Part shown: in pieces, positions 53,177 through 62,182 of the stretch
Layout of the letters: every line of letters starts with the position of its first letter
How positions within the stretch are numbered: the stretch's first letter is position 1
Source of the DNA: an uncultured Lachnobacterium sp.
Lineage (GTDB): Bacteria > Bacillota > Clostridia > Lachnospirales > Lachnospiraceae
Assembly (NCBI GenBank): GCA_937889225.1
Contig: CALAST010000001.1
Coordinates: forward strand, 1 to 64,000
Direction of reading: 5' to 3'
DNA: 64,000 bases
Translations under genes and position numbers: made by a program
Notes under the pieces: model-generated
Told to the model about the DNA's origin: nothing
Seen by the model: only the letters and a program-made list of their open reading frames with translations
The model's database searches: none

Positions 53177-56100
53177 AATTTGCCTCCCATCTCTTTGTAC
53201 TCTGCAATAATTTTCTCTTCAATTTCCAGAGTAATAATCTTATTGCAACTTTTGAAACATCCTTTTCGATTTAGACTTTCCATAATATTTTTATATACCA
53301 AAGCTGTTTTAAATCCTGGCATATCCATATTAGGAAGTTGCACAGACTGATTTTCATACATATGTTTTGCACCCACTATGAAAAGAAGTTCTTGTGCTCG
53401 TGAAAAAGCCACATTGATACGTTCAAACGCAACAACGTGCTTACTAGCTCTTCCCTTTTCGTTATTTCTAACTAAGCTTGTAATGATAATATTCTTCTCT
53501 TTTCCCTGAAACCTATCAACCGTATTAATATCTACATCAATAGAAGAAAAATCAAATGTTCTTTTTGCTTCACGGAAAGCTTCTCTAATTTCATTAACTT
53601 GCATTTGGTAAAAACTAATCACCCCAACTGTTTTCTGATTATTCTTCTTATATCCCTGCTCTCTATATGTAGCAGCTATTTTCTTCAGCAACTCCATCAC
53701 AATATACTTTTCTAAGATATTGTAATTAGATGTGCTATTATTTGGTCTTACTTCATAAATCGGTCTATCACTCGGCGTAAACGATGAATCAATCCAATAA
53801 GCATGTCTATCTGGTACTACAAAAGTACTACCATCAACTCCCTTGATGGTTAAATCATGGCTTTTTTCCATTCGTTCTACTGCCTCAGAATTACCACACG
53901 ATAATCGTTGTTCATAAAACCTATTAATGATGTCCATAATATCTGTATGCATACGATATTGTACAAGTAATGAGTGCTTTATGCTTTCATCCGCTTGTTC
54001 AAAGTAATCCTTAAACAAGGATGAAGTAACCATCTTTTGGAATCTCTTGAAATTTTCTGGAGTAAGCAAATCTCTTACCTCTTCAGGTGCATTTTCCTGA
54101 CTTTCTGTCAATTCCTTATAGGATCCTTCGTGTTCTTTGAACATTGGCGGAAGCTGTCTATGATCACCCACCAATATCGCTTTTCGAGCCTTCATCAATG
54201 GAATGAGCAATTCTGGTGGTGTAGCTTTACTAACCTCATCAATAATTACAACATCAAAATCATTGTATCCATTGTCAGAAAGGTTACGCATATTATCAGT
54301 ACAAGAAATACCTACAACATTACATGCATTAACATATATCTGTTGATAATGTTCTTGATCATACTTAAAGGATTCAATATCATCCAATCGTTCTTTAAAG
54401 TCTCTAATTGTTTTCTCCCAATCTTTTCGGAATTCTCTTTGTTCCTCAAGTTGTCTTATATTGCTTTCTTTAAGTAACTTAATGTGTGCTATTATATCAT
54501 CAGCTGCCGTTGACTCTATCCCATACTTTTCACGTAATTTAAATAAAGTCTGTCTTTTAGAAACAATCTGCATCTTAACATTCTCTATACTGTGATTAAT
54601 TTCAGATATATTACTTTCAACAATAGCTCTTCTTTTAATAATATCAGATACATCTATGATATCACGTGATTCTATTGCAACTTTTATTGTATCCAATGCA
54701 GTACCTATTGCTTGTCTCCATTTTTCAATAACTAATTCAAATGTACCAAGCCATTTATCAGTGTCTCCAGTCTCAATACCAGCTACTACATTTTTATCAA
54801 GAATGTTTCTCTCGATATCAGAAACTGTTACTATAGAAGAAGAAAACTTAAGTTCATCAATCCTCTTTTGTAGAGCCTTCATTTCCTTTGTATACTGTGT
54901 TACACCATCTGTATCATCTTCCTGTAAACAATCAAGAAGTTTTGCCTTTACTTCTGCCAACTGACTTCCAAGTACTAATATCTCTCCATCATTACTACTG
55001 TCATTACCTTTGGCATTTCTTATTTTTTCAGATAATCCCTTAAGTGTTTTGAGATTCTTTGAAATCATATACACATAAGCTTGTTCGTTACTAAGTCCCA
55101 TAACATCAATGTCAAGTGGACCTGGAGTTAGATAAATTCCCGTTTTAGTTGTAATATTAATAAGAATATTCAACTTTGATTCAAAAATACTAAGCATATC
55201 GGCTGACAAATAAAACTGCGAATCGGATTCTCCCTTAAAACAATCTAATGCCAAACGATACTGATGTTTATCTTCTTCAAGTCTGGTATTTTTATCATTT
55301 GCATTTTCGAATTCTCTAGTCAAAAAAGCAAACTGATCCTTTGCGTCTGCATATTGCTGATTTAATCCAGACAATTCCGTATTCAATGTTGCAATGTCAT
55401 CATTAAATAAACTAGCATCTCGAATATCTGTATCATATTGCACGCCGCCACTTTCAAGAGAATCCCATAAATCAAGCCAGTTTTTTGATACCTGGAGCGA
55501 CAAGGCATGATAATAATATTTAAGTGCTTCGTCCTCACCAAATTTTCTTGTACTTAAATCTTCTGCCTTTCTTTTTCTTTTGCCCTTCTGTCCCAATCTA
55601 ATAGCTCTAATCTCAGGTGAATCAGCTAGTCTTTCTAATGCATTATCAACTGCATCATTTGATTGTGATGCGACCAATACTCTGTCTCCGCTTCGAACAA
55701 ACTGATAAATAGCTTCCGCAATAACCGTTGTCTTTCCTGTTCCAGGAGGTCCCTGCACTAAACAGAGATCTGGTGCAGCAAGCATCTTACGTACGGCTTC
55801 TTTCTGGTTCTCATTCTTTTCAATTCTAGGATTAAGCCACTTATCTATTTCTATATAATCTTCGTATTCTGGAGTTCTTGCACGCATAACATTAAATAGC
55901 CACATTGCAAGATTAGGTGAATAACTTTCATCTCTTTCCAATTGATCAATTGCTTGCTGAAATCTTCTAATAAGAACAAAATCACCTATAGCAGATAAAG
56001 CCAAAAAACCATCTGAGTAATAATTACCTAACACATTGTCATACACATACTGAGTCGCTTCTTCATCATCTAAGTTACGCTGATTTATTTCATCAATGTC

Positions 56101-57564
56101 ACGACGATTAAGATCATACGCCACTTGAACTATATAAGGATTATCATACGCATCATAAATGCCTCTTTCTGAGTGTTCTGATTCATATTCATACTCATCA
56201 TAATCGCCATTTATCCACTCTTCTTCTGTCAGAATATGCTTTTCTTCATGTTCTTCTTTGAAATCCTCACTATTGTCTCTAAGGTAATATTCGCTAACAA
56301 CCCCTCTATATCGACCAAGCTCCACACTATTAAATCGCTGTCTTCTATTATTAGAATCTCCTACAAAGTCAAATCGCCATTCATCCTTGGAATAGTTATT
56401 GTCAAAAACTTGAATATCTCTACTCAAATACTTTCTGAAAGCAAGAAATGTATCTTTATCCTCAAATACCAACCAAAAATTTAGTCGTTTCTTATCTTCA
56501 TCGAATCCGACTTTAAAATATTTGCATCCATAAATTTGACGGCTCGCCAATTCTTTTTTCCATGCAAGATACTGTTTCCATTCTTCAAGCTTTTCACCAG
56601 TGTATTCTGTTAATGAGCCTGCATTATCCAAAATATCATAAAGGAAATTAGAACCAATTCTTTCAGGTGTACGATATGGTGTAGCAACCACATCAACCTC
56701 AAAATCTAACTGTTCTGTATCCATAACTTCAAATACAGAATCTACTATAAATGCTTTGCCAGCCATGCGTCCTAATTCTTTACCAGCTATATGTCCTTTA
56801 AATAATAATGATATATCATCCGGCAAATAATCTTCCAAAAAATCTCCCGGAGTTCTTTCAGGTCGAATTCCAAGTAATTTAACATCATATCCACTCTTAT
56901 TAGTAAACGTCAGATTCCTAATATACATTTGTTTCTGAAATCCCTCTGGGAACATTCCTTCAAGAATTTGTTGCATTCTATTTCCTGATGGTAATTCCTT
57001 TAGTTTAGGAAATCTTTTTATGAGTACAACCTCACTATTTTTCAAACGATAATTTCTTTCTTCGTTATCATTTAATAGAATACAGATATTATTTCCAGAA
57101 TAACTAAGTTCTGTATTGTCTATTTCATCTTCTAATTCTTCATCATAGTCATCTTCGTCCTCATCATAATCGTCTTCATCCTCATCATAAGAATTTCTGT
57201 AGTCATATCTTCCAAAATAATTCCAATCCATACTATCCTCTCCTATATTTTGAAATTCTTTTTGTTCTGCATCATGCAACGCCCACATATCTTCTATTTG
57301 TTCTTGTGCCCACATTTCATCCATTTGTTCTTGAATACGTCGTTCCTTCAACATCTGATCTATTTCATCTCTTGCATGATCTAATTCTTCAAAAATCGAC
57401 TCGACCGATGCACTATTATTTGTTCTTGCATCATTATTTTTTATTTCTGATTTTTTCTTATTTGATGAATCTGCTACCACTTTTGCTAATCCAACTGCTC
57501 CAGCTGTAGCTATAATTGCTCCAATCCCCTTAGCAATCTTTTTAATATCATCATCTTTAGCCAT
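53173..57564 (-). CDS. Giant SF1 (UPF1/Dna2-like) helicase, 1463 residues
   Basis: It begins with a basic, hydrophobic stretch (IGAIIATAGAVGLAKVVA, about residues 14-31), then helical and Asp/Glu-rich parts (about 120-150). The helicase core starts near 590: CLVQGPPGTGKTTVIAEAI (motif I near 605), VLVASQSNDAVDNALERL (Ia). A 450-residue coiled-coil insert precedes VVIIDEVSKATPPELL (motif II near 1108) and AILVGDHRQLPPMF (III). VDRFQGKEKNIIITSLV and ERINVAFSRAQELLFIVG are motifs V and VI. It should translocate on RNA or DNA 5' to 3'. First gene of the operon. Confidence 0.88.
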   Translation of the reverse strand: MAKDDDIKKIAKGIGAIIATAGAVGLAKVVADSSNKKKSEIKNNDARTNNSASVESIFEELDHARDEIDQMLKERRIQEQMDEMWAQEQIEDMWALHDAEQKEFQNIGEDSMDWNYFGRYDYRNSYDEDEDDYDEDEDDYDEELEDEIDNTELSYSGNNICILLNDNEERNYRLKNSEVVLIKRFPKLKELPSGNRMQQILEGMFPEGFQKQMYIRNLTFTNKSGYDVKLLGIRPERTPGDFLEDYLPDDISLLFKGHIAGKELGRMAGKAFIVDSVFEVMDTEQLDFEVDVVATPYRTPERIGSNFLYDILDNAGSLTEYTGEKLEEWKQYLAWKKELASRQIYGCKYFKVGFDEDKKRLNFWLVFEDKDTFLAFRKYLSRDIQVFDNNYSKDEWRFDFVGDSNNRRQRFNSVELGRYRGVVSEYYLRDNSEDFKEEHEEKHILTEEEWINGDYDEYEYESEHSERGIYDAYDNPYIVQVAYDLNRRDIDEINQRNLDDEEATQYVYDNVLGNYYSDGFLALSAIGDFVLIRRFQQAIDQLERDESYSPNLAMWLFNVMRARTPEYEDYIEIDKWLNPRIEKNENQKEAVRKMLAAPDLCLVQGPPGTGKTTVIAEAIYQFVRSGDRVLVASQSNDAVDNALERLADSPEIRAIRLGQKGKRKRKAEDLSTRKFGEDEALKYYYHALSLQVSKNWLDLWDSLESGGVQYDTDIRDASLFNDDIATLNTELSGLNQQYADAKDQFAFLTREFENANDKNTRLEEDKHQYRLALDCFKGESDSQFYLSADMLSIFESKLNILINITTKTGIYLTPGPLDIDVMGLSNEQAYVYMISKNLKTLKGLSEKIRNAKGNDSSNDGEILVLGSQLAEVKAKLLDCLQEDDTDGVTQYTKEMKALQKRIDELKFSSSIVTVSDIERNILDKNVVAGIETGDTDKWLGTFELVIEKWRQAIGTALDTIKVAIESRDIIDVSDIIKRRAIVESNISEINHSIENVKMQIVSKRQTLFKLREKYGIESTAADDIIAHIKLLKESNIRQLEEQREFRKDWEKTIRDFKERLDDIESFKYDQEHYQQIYVNACNVVGISCTDNMRNLSDNGYNDFDVVIIDEVSKATPPELLIPLMKARKAILVGDHRQLPPMFKEHEGSYKELTESQENAPEEVRDLLTPENFKRFQKMVTSSLFKDYFEQADESIKHSLLVQYRMHTDIMDIINRFYEQRLSCGNSEAVERMEKSHDLTIKGVDGSTFVVPDRHAYWIDSSFTPSDRPIYEVRPNNSTSNYNILEKYIVMELLKKIAATYREQGYKKNNQKTVGVISFYQMQVNEIREAFREAKRTFDFSSIDVDINTVDRFQGKEKNIIITSLVRNNEKGRASKHVVAFERINVAFSRAQELLFIVGAKHMYENQSVQLPNMDMPGFKTALVYKNIMESLNRKGCFKSCNKIITLEIEEKIIAEYKEMGGKL

Positions 57565-57648
57565 AATTCATTCACCCACCCATTATTGAACTGCCAGTCA
57601 ATAATCAACATCAATTTGTTTTCCTCGTATAATTCTATCACATATAAG

Positions 57649-57663
57649 TGACATTTCATGTCA
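57649..57663. promoter_or_regulatory. Palindrome upstream of the helicase operon
   Basis: TGACAT-TTC-ATGTCA, a perfect 6-bp inverted repeat with a 3-bp centre, 85 bp before the helicase start. TATAAT-like AT-rich sequence surrounds it. A second inverted repeat (ATTATTGAAC-type, about 57580-57605) lies closer to the start. Either could be an operator. No regulator gene is coded beside it. Confidence 0.4.
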
Positions 57664-57752
57664 TTCTCATAAATTTATCCAACATTATCATACTACAAAT
57701 GATATATATTTTCGAGTTTTTTTCAATAAATTTTGTCGGTAGCACTATTTTC

Positions 57753-57885
57753 GTTACTGTACACACAGTACTTAGCATTTACTGCTAAGTACGTATGAAA
57801 ATGTGAATTTTGCAAGTAAAAATCCATTTGCGAAGCAAATTTTGCATGGATTTTTACTCGTTACTGGTAACCTGTGAACAGTAAC
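57753..57885. mobile_element. MITE copy C, 133 bp, with 8-bp target duplication
   Basis: Ends GTTACTGT (57753-57760) and ACAGTAAC (57878-57885), flanked by the perfect 8-bp repeat CTATTTTC (57745-57752 and 57886-57893). Nearly identical to the inner 133 bp of copy A in the same orientation. It lies upstream of the helicase operon. Confidence 0.92.
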
Positions 57886-57982
57886 CTATTTTCTACTTAT
57901 CTTGTTTTCTGCACCTTTATTGCCACTTTTCTCACAAAATTCTACTCATTAGTTTCATAGTTGTACTGAATTCGTGACAATA

Positions 57983-58060
57983 ATAGCAATCATAGCAGGC
58001 ATAGCAAGCATAGCCCGTGTCCGGGCAAATCAGAAATTTGTTCAAATAGTCTACCGACCA
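57983..58060. other. Candidate oriT region with short direct repeats and hairpins
   Basis: Four 9-bp direct repeats of the form ATAGCANNC run from 57983 to 58018. The inverted repeat GCCCG-TGTC-CGGGC (58013-58026) and a weaker CAAAT/ATTTG hairpin follow. This layout upstream of mobC/mobA is typical of transfer origins. The opposite strand reads as YACYACYDCYYC in a 62-codon frame (57932-58120), which I take as a by-product of the repeats. The nick site is not identified. Confidence 0.45.
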
Positions 58061-58248
58061 TTTTCGTCCAAATTTCCACAGGGAAAATTCCCTAACCCTT
58101 TTTAAATTGCTTTTTTTCATCTTCCAAATGATAAAAAATCATACTTATAAATTCTCTGATTTGTTGCGAAAATCTCTTGACCTGCTCCTGTCATTTTGAT
58201 AAAATTTCACTTGGATAATTCCGTCAAAAATTAAATAATCTTAAATAG

Positions 58249-58286
58249 AAACTGTTGTAAATCGAATTTTTTACAACAGTTTTTTT
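58249..58286 (+). terminator. Strong hairpin with T run before mobC
   Basis: AAACTGTTGTAAA (58249-58261) and TTTACAACAGTTT (58270-58282) pair perfectly and are followed by T's. It may be a terminator isolating the mob genes, an attenuator of mobC, or part of oriT. Confidence 0.65.
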
Positions 58287-58337
58287 GTCCCCAAATTTCC
58301 AAAAACAGAAAATAAAAAACGAAAGGAAACTATCAAA

Positions 58338-58679
58338 ATGGCAAACCGAACACGAAACAACCGTAACGAAGTTTATCTTACGGATGAAGAACAAATTATT
58401 TTGAATGAGAAATTCAAACTCTCTGGAATGAAAAGTAAATCCGCATTTTTACGTCAACTGATTTTATATGGATATGTGTATGATGTGGATTACAGTTATT
58501 TAAGAGCTTACAACGTGGAACTAGGACACATCAATGCACTTTTGAATCAGATTGCTGTCCGTGTAAACAGCACAAATCACATCTATGAAGACGATATGAA
58601 AGAGATAAAGGAGATGATGGAACAGGTATGGCATACACACAAATCCATGCTATCAAAGCAACCGTTAATAAAGCAATAA
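58338..58679 (+). CDS. mobC: MobC-like relaxosome accessory protein
   Basis: 113 residues. It starts MANRTRNNRNEVYLTDEEQI and has the ribbon-helix-helix-like start and the conserved YLRAYNVELGHINALLNQIAVR helix of plasmid mobilisation MobC proteins. The RBS is GAAAGGAA. It binds oriT and helps the relaxase to nick. It overlaps the relaxase gene by 52 bp in another frame, a typical mobC-mobA arrangement. Confidence 0.85.
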   Translation: MANRTRNNRNEVYLTDEEQIILNEKFKLSGMKSKSAFLRQLILYGYVYDVDYSYLRAYNVELGHINALLNQIAVRVNSTNHIYEDDMKEIKEMMEQVWHTHKSMLSKQPLIKQ

Positions 58680-59992
58680 ATTACATTTGCAATCCGGAAA
58701 AAACGGCAGAAAAGTTTCTGATTTCTTCCTATGCGTGTGCTCCCGAAACTGCCGCGTTTGATTTCAAGTACACACTCGATCATTGCAGGGAAAGCAGTAT
58801 CAATCAGGCTTATCATTTGATACAGTCTTTCGTTCCGGGAGAAGTCAGTTATGAGGAAGCACATCGCATCGGAATCGAACTGGCAGACAAAGTTTTGGAA
58901 GGCAAATATGCTTACATTGTGACCACACATATAGATAAAGAACATTGTCACAATCATATTTTATTTTGTGCTGCCGACCACATCAATTATGACAAATACC
59001 ATGACTGCAAAAAGACGTATTACCGCATTCGAAATTTAAGCGATGAACTCTGTCGGGAACACCAGCTTTCCGTCATCGAACCGGAAGAAAAACGGGGACA
59101 AAAATACATTGAATGGCAGGCAGAAAAAACGGATACTTCCTGGAAATCTACGATTAGAAAAGACATTAATTCTGCAATTAAATCATCTGCCACCTATGAG
59201 GAATTTTTACAGATTTTAAAGGCGAAAGGCTATGAAATTAAAGGCGAATCTCTTGAGGACGGAAGTACAAAATACATCTCTTTCCGACCTGCTGATAAGG
59301 AACGTTTTGTACGTGGAAGTACAAAATCTCTTGGAAAAGAATACACAAAAGAACGCATAAAACAACGCATTGATTCCGGATTGGAACGCAACCTGAAAGT
59401 GATTCCAAAAGACCGAAGTTCTAAAAAACTGATAGATGTGAATCAGAAGAAATTTGCTGAAAGTCCCGGATTAAAACAATGGGCTTCTGTAGAAAATTTA
59501 AAAAACATTGCAGAAAGTTATGGCAATGCAGGTTCTATCATAGAATTGGAGCAAAAACTCTCAGATATTTCTTCGGAATGTAAAACTACAAAAAACAACT
59601 TGCTCCAGACGGAAAAACGCATGAAAGCACTAACGGAAATGATAAAATATGCCAACCAGTATCAGTCTACTTTGCCTTACTATACTGCTTATAAAAAAGC
59701 AAAAAATCCTGATAATTATTTTCGCAAACATGAAAATGAAATTATCCTTCATGGCGGTGCAAAACATATGTTGGAACAGTATAGAATTTCGCTGAAATCA
59801 TTGGATTTGGATAAATTAAAGAGAGAATTATCGGAATTGGAAACACAGAAAAAAGAGCTTTCCACTGATTATAAAACACTTACAAAATCGGAGAAAGAAA
59901 TACGGAAACAGCTTAATAAATTAAAATTATATCTCGATGAAAATAGTAAACATGCCACTCTTAATAAAGAAAAACATCAGCATTTACTATAA
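58628..59992 (+). CDS. mobA: MobA/VirD2-type relaxase
   Basis: 454 residues. The N-terminal relaxase domain has Tyr in MAYTQIHAI and NYICNPEKT, and the metal triad in YIVTTHIDKEHCHNHILF (HxxxHxHxH). HRIGIELADKVLEGKYAYIV precedes it. The C-terminal 200 residues are charged and helical, including a coiled coil (LEQKLSDISSECKTTKNNLL, KRELSELETQKKELS). It nicks oriT and leads DNA to a conjugation machine supplied by another element, since no T4SS genes are seen. A terminator follows at 60009-60052. Confidence 0.9.
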   Translation: MAYTQIHAIKATVNKAINYICNPEKTAEKFLISSYACAPETAAFDFKYTLDHCRESSINQAYHLIQSFVPGEVSYEEAHRIGIELADKVLEGKYAYIVTTHIDKEHCHNHILFCAADHINYDKYHDCKKTYYRIRNLSDELCREHQLSVIEPEEKRGQKYIEWQAEKTDTSWKSTIRKDINSAIKSSATYEEFLQILKAKGYEIKGESLEDGSTKYISFRPADKERFVRGSTKSLGKEYTKERIKQRIDSGLERNLKVIPKDRSSKKLIDVNQKKFAESPGLKQWASVENLKNIAESYGNAGSIIELEQKLSDISSECKTTKNNLLQTEKRMKALTEMIKYANQYQSTLPYYTAYKKAKNPDNYFRKHENEIILHGGAKHMLEQYRISLKSLDLDKLKRELSELETQKKELSTDYKTLTKSEKEIRKQLNKLKLYLDENSKHATLNKEKHQHLL

Positions 59993-60008
59993 TTATTCAT
60001 TTCATCAA

Positions 60009-60052
60009 AAAACACGTATCTTACACTTCCTAAGAGTGTAAAATACGTGTTT
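60009..60052. terminator. Bidirectional terminator between mobA and the DUF2325 gene
   Basis: AAACACGTA(tc)TTACACT and AGTGTAA(aa)TACGTGTTT form a long stem, with T/A runs on both sides. It serves the convergent genes. Confidence 0.85.
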
Positions 60053-60056
60053 CTTT

Positions 60057-61706
60057 TTACTTTAATTTCTTATAGATCTGCCTTACTAATGCTTCCATAT
60101 TTATGGTATGCAAATATCCAAACGGTATATTTTTCTCCCGCACCATTGCAATGAATTTTCCATATGTTCCATGACTCAAATATTCGGTATAAAAATATAC
60201 TTTTTCCACATCTTCAAAGGTTTCCGAATAATTGCTTCTTTTGATATTTGCATCTAAATATCTCCAGTTTGGAAATTCTTTCTTTAGCTTGTTTATCCAG
60301 TTTACATGACCACCTATGACCGTTATTTTGCGTTCTGCGATACTTTTTCTCATATCTGCAACTGTTTCTTCTTTTATAATAGGAAGTTCTTCTGACAGGC
60401 TGTAGACATAATTACGAAGGCTTATCAGTTCTGCTCTGTCATTTTCATTCTTTTTTACAATCTCTTCCATTTCATTTAAGGCAACCTTTGTCTGGTCATA
60501 TTGCTGTCTGTAATATTTACATTCCTGTTCTTTTTCCCTCAGCCTGCTTCTGAGTCTGCTGAGTTCCTGCAGATAATCGGTTTCGTTTATTTCATTTTTT
60601 GATACTGGTGCAACATTTACTGGTTTTTCCAACCGCTTTTCCGGTTTTGCATTTTGCACCCTAATATTTTCTGCATGAAACCGGCATTCGCTACCACTAT
60701 TTTCATACCAGTCCGGAGAGATTCCAAACATCATGGATATATTTTCATCACATTCGCTACATACACTTACAAGTGCATCAATGCTTAGGGAAAGCATGGC
60801 AAAAGTCTGTACTTTATCAAATGTAAATTCTCTTTTCGGAAATGCAGTTTTTAATATTGCCAGTGTTTCCGTAAACAGATTCCCAATTCCAACATATCCC
60901 TGACTGCACATATAAAGGTAATCTTTTGCATAGCCATTGTGTTCTAAATACAGCTCCGCAAAACGTTCTGCCATTTGGAAACTTTTTCTTCCTTTTTCCT
61001 GCTCCATCCAATTCTGCACTTCTTCCAAACACGCACAATAAAGTTCACTGTCGAACTGCAGATAGAATACGTCCATCTCCTCGTCCCATTCTTTTCTTTC
61101 CTTATTCAGCATAATGTACAGTATGGAACAGCCTTCTTCTAATTCTATTCCGTTGATGGCACACATGCCAAGAATACGTGCCATTGCAAAATATTCGACA
61201 TCTCCATCTTCATCCTGCGATAGCGAAAACAGTTCCGAAAGAGATACTTTCCGGAAACGTTTCAACTGCTTATATTCTTTCTTGTAATAGGTTTTATACA
61301 GTTCCCGTATCAATGCAACACAATATTCATCTCCCGATTTTGCGGCATTATACATCATACTTAAAATACGTTTCTGCAGAACTGTTTCCGGTCTACTTTT
61401 TTCCAGAACTTCCATACAATTTTCTGCCATATCATTAAATTCCTTTAATCTTGGATAATGGTGTTGTAAAAAATTCCTTGCAACTACCCAAAAATCAAAG
61501 TACATATCCTCATTGATAAATCCATCTACAAAAAATTTATCTGCACCTGACGTATCCAGTGCGACTTTTAAAATTTCTTTATTGTGCAGGTCTTCCAAAA
61601 ACATGGACATAATCTCAACTTTTCTTTTAACTTCGGAATGTGACAGATTCTCCAACAGCAAATCCGCTGGAAGCCATTCTTCCAGACTATTCTGTAAATG
61701 TTTCAT
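60057..61706 (-). CDS. DUF2325-containing protein of the mobile element
   Basis: A 549-residue protein from MKHLQNSLEEWL (AGGAAGG 8 nt upstream; ATGs 6 and 14 codons earlier are less well placed). The N-terminal 340 residues are helical without known motifs. A coiled coil (LQELSRLRSRLREKEQECKY) precedes the C-terminal DUF2325 domain: ERKITVIGGHVNWINKLKKE, VYFYTEYLSHGTYGKFIAMV. DUF2325 proteins are frequent on integrated elements of Clostridia; no activity is established. Convergent with mobA. Confidence 0.75.
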   Translation of the reverse strand: MKHLQNSLEEWLPADLLLENLSHSEVKRKVEIMSMFLEDLHNKEILKVALDTSGADKFFVDGFINEDMYFDFWVVARNFLQHHYPRLKEFNDMAENCMEVLEKSRPETVLQKRILSMMYNAAKSGDEYCVALIRELYKTYYKKEYKQLKRFRKVSLSELFSLSQDEDGDVEYFAMARILGMCAINGIELEEGCSILYIMLNKERKEWDEEMDVFYLQFDSELYCACLEEVQNWMEQEKGRKSFQMAERFAELYLEHNGYAKDYLYMCSQGYVGIGNLFTETLAILKTAFPKREFTFDKVQTFAMLSLSIDALVSVCSECDENISMMFGISPDWYENSGSECRFHAENIRVQNAKPEKRLEKPVNVAPVSKNEINETDYLQELSRLRSRLREKEQECKYYRQQYDQTKVALNEMEEIVKKNENDRAELISLRNYVYSLSEELPIIKEETVADMRKSIAERKITVIGGHVNWINKLKKEFPNWRYLDANIKRSNYSETFEDVEKVYFYTEYLSHGTYGKFIAMVREKNIPFGYLHTINMEALVRQIYKKLK

Positions 61707-61949
61707 TCGTGTTTCCTTCCTCATTATATTTACGTTCACCAAAATCAATTTCCCGAATATTTATACCAAAAATTGATTTCTGGTTTATACCATTATTTTC
61801 TTGCTTTCTAAGTACATATTTGTTAGAATGTCTCTGGTGCTATCTCACATTGACGTGTGATTGGCGGTTCGCTTCTTGCGGAGAGTTTATAGCTCCGATT
61901 ACATAGATTTCATCCCTTCGGGGAAATCTTGGAAAGGAGACTTATACAT

Positions 61950-62051
61950 ATGCTTACCATTAGTGATTTCATGGCTGTACTCGCACTTTGTGCAACTTTT
62001 TATAGTCTTGGATATCTGCATGGGCAGCATGATTCCAAGACGCAAAAATAA
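61950..62051 (+). CDS. Tiny hydrophobic peptide, type I toxin/holin-like
   Basis: 33 residues: MLTISDFMAVLALCATFYSL followed by GYLHGQHDSKTQK. It has one short membrane helix and a polar, basic tail, behind AAGGAG. A terminator hairpin of the form AATAACCGC...GCGGTTATT directly follows, a hallmark of small hydrophobic type I toxins of Firmicutes (Fst/TxpA/BsrG class). The antisense RNA that should oppose it is not identified. The 5' leader has a hairpin (GATTTC...GAAATC) near the RBS. Gene finders usually miss it. Confidence 0.6.
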   Translation: MLTISDFMAVLALCATFYSLGYLHGQHDSKTQK

Positions 62052-62086
62052 CCGCCTGTCCTGACAAAACTAGAGCGGTTATTTTT
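62044..62086 (+). terminator. Terminator of the small toxin-like gene
   Basis: AAAATAACCGC (62045-62055) and GCGGTTATTTTT (62075-62086). The stem overlaps the stop codon of the small peptide gene. Confidence 0.8.
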
Positions 62087-62182
62087 AACTTATCTTATAT
62101 CAGGCGAACCGTCTCCGGTAGCACCATTTCTATTATTATACTAACATTTCTTAATTCCCATGTCAAATATTTTATCATTCCA

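Noticed and set aside
57932..58120. 62-codon minus-strand frame with YACYACYDCYYC
   Set aside because: The Tyr/Cys pattern comes from the 9-bp repeats of the oriT-like region and there is no convincing RBS; it could be reconsidered if conserved.
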